Of a stretch of 35,445 nucleotides of DNA, positions 35,192 to 35,445 are shown in pieces. The notes beneath the pieces were generated by a model. That model worked only from the letters and a program-made list of their open reading frames with translations. It had not been told where the DNA came from and searched no databases. This stretch comes from Caulobacteraceae bacterium. Its GTDB lineage: Bacteria; Pseudomonadota; Alphaproteobacteria; Caulobacterales; Caulobacteraceae. The stretch lies in NCBI GenBank assembly GCA_019748095.1, contig JAIEQA010000138.1, forward strand, positions 1 through 35,445, in the 5' to 3' direction. Made by a program: the position numbers and the translations under genes. Each line of letters begins with the position of its first letter. Within the stretch, counting starts at the first letter, position 1.

Positions 35192-35240
35192 ATTCTGTTG
35201 CCTCTCCTCCCACCCTGCCCCCTCTCCCGACACTCGCGAC

Positions 35241-35426
35241 CCCTCTCCCGCCGGGAGAGGGAAAGTCGTCATTGAGAAATTCGGCCGATCCGTTCAACGC
35301 ACGCGCCGAATTCCCCCATCCTTTCAACAGCCGTCCCGAAACAAGCCCCCTCCACCCATACGCACCCGGAACTGCGCGTATCCTTCTCCCGTCCCGTCGC
35401 GGGGGAAGGTGTCCTGGGCCCAGGAC
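35241..35426. repeat. Series of inverted repeats after queA
   Basis: CCCTCTCCC/GGGAGAGGG (35241-35261) is a 9-bp stem and possible queA terminator. AATTCGGC (35278-35285) pairs with GCCGAATT (35305-35312), and ATACGC (35358-35363) with GCGTAT (35376-35381). CCTTCTCCC with GGGGGAAGG near 35382-35409 and the 16-bp palindrome GTCCTGGGCCCAGGAC (35411-35426) have the same order as the REP-like block after metH: CCTTCTCCC hairpin, then a second G+C palindrome. No gene is seen from 35192 to the window end. Confidence 0.6.
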
Positions 35427-35445
35427 CCGGACATGCGGCGGGGCG

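Noticed and set aside
34052..35272. Open frame antisense to queA
   Set aside because: Shadow of a clear queA gene; Gly-rich without a family pattern.

Overview
The window is high-GC, gene-dense chromosomal DNA from an alphaproteobacterium, most likely a member of the Caulobacteraceae such as Brevundimonas. This is judged from codon use, the class I lysyl-tRNA synthetase, the large Oar-like TonB receptor, leaderless or weakly led genes and the style of the intergenic hairpin repeats. No rRNA, tRNA, CRISPR array, prophage or insertion sequence is visible. About 40 genes are supported, and no gene-free stretch exceeds 300 bases. The species is inferred, not proven.

Left part (1-9.2 kb): the 3' end of metH, a block of inverted hairpin repeats, a small secreted protein, and a large TonB-dependent receptor divergent from a TPR-sulfotransferase. 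Then come a TIGR01244-type phosphatase-like protein, a 49-residue lipoprotein and a metallo-beta-lactamase-fold hydrolase. Next (9.1-17.8 kb): a DUF1499-like membrane protein with an AlkK-type acyl-CoA ligase, a lipoprotein, a uridine kinase, a TetR regulator, pdxH, a DnaJ-like protein with a changed HPD motif, a VapBC-type toxin-antitoxin pair, aroC, a small M50-like membrane protein and a small lipoprotein.

Middle (17.8-28.9 kb): queE-queC (queuosine), a soluble hybrid histidine kinase, and then the most interesting locus. A redoxin-2OG/Fe(II) oxygenase fusion diverges from an ECF sigma/anti-sigma pair, and the shared region carries the same promoter-like sequence on both strands (GGAATAAA, then CGTAGG, with 17 bases between GGAAT and CGTA). 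This suggests a self-contained ECF circuit whose main output is the oxygenase. It is followed by a membrane LytTR regulator between two exported alpha/beta hydrolases with a LytTR-like direct repeat upstream, an orphan ligase-associated exonuclease, and a pair of hotdog thioesterases.

Right part (28.9-35.4 kb): two tandem paralogous small proteins ending in an AVGxLDKPxD motif, a four-helix membrane protein whose ribosome-binding site lies inside a 13-bp perfect hairpin, an S24/LexA-like HTH protein, an SH3/glycine-zipper protein, class I lysS, an NTF2-like secreted protein, queA and a final run of inverted repeats. Three queuosine genes (queC, queE, queA) lie in the window but not in one operon.
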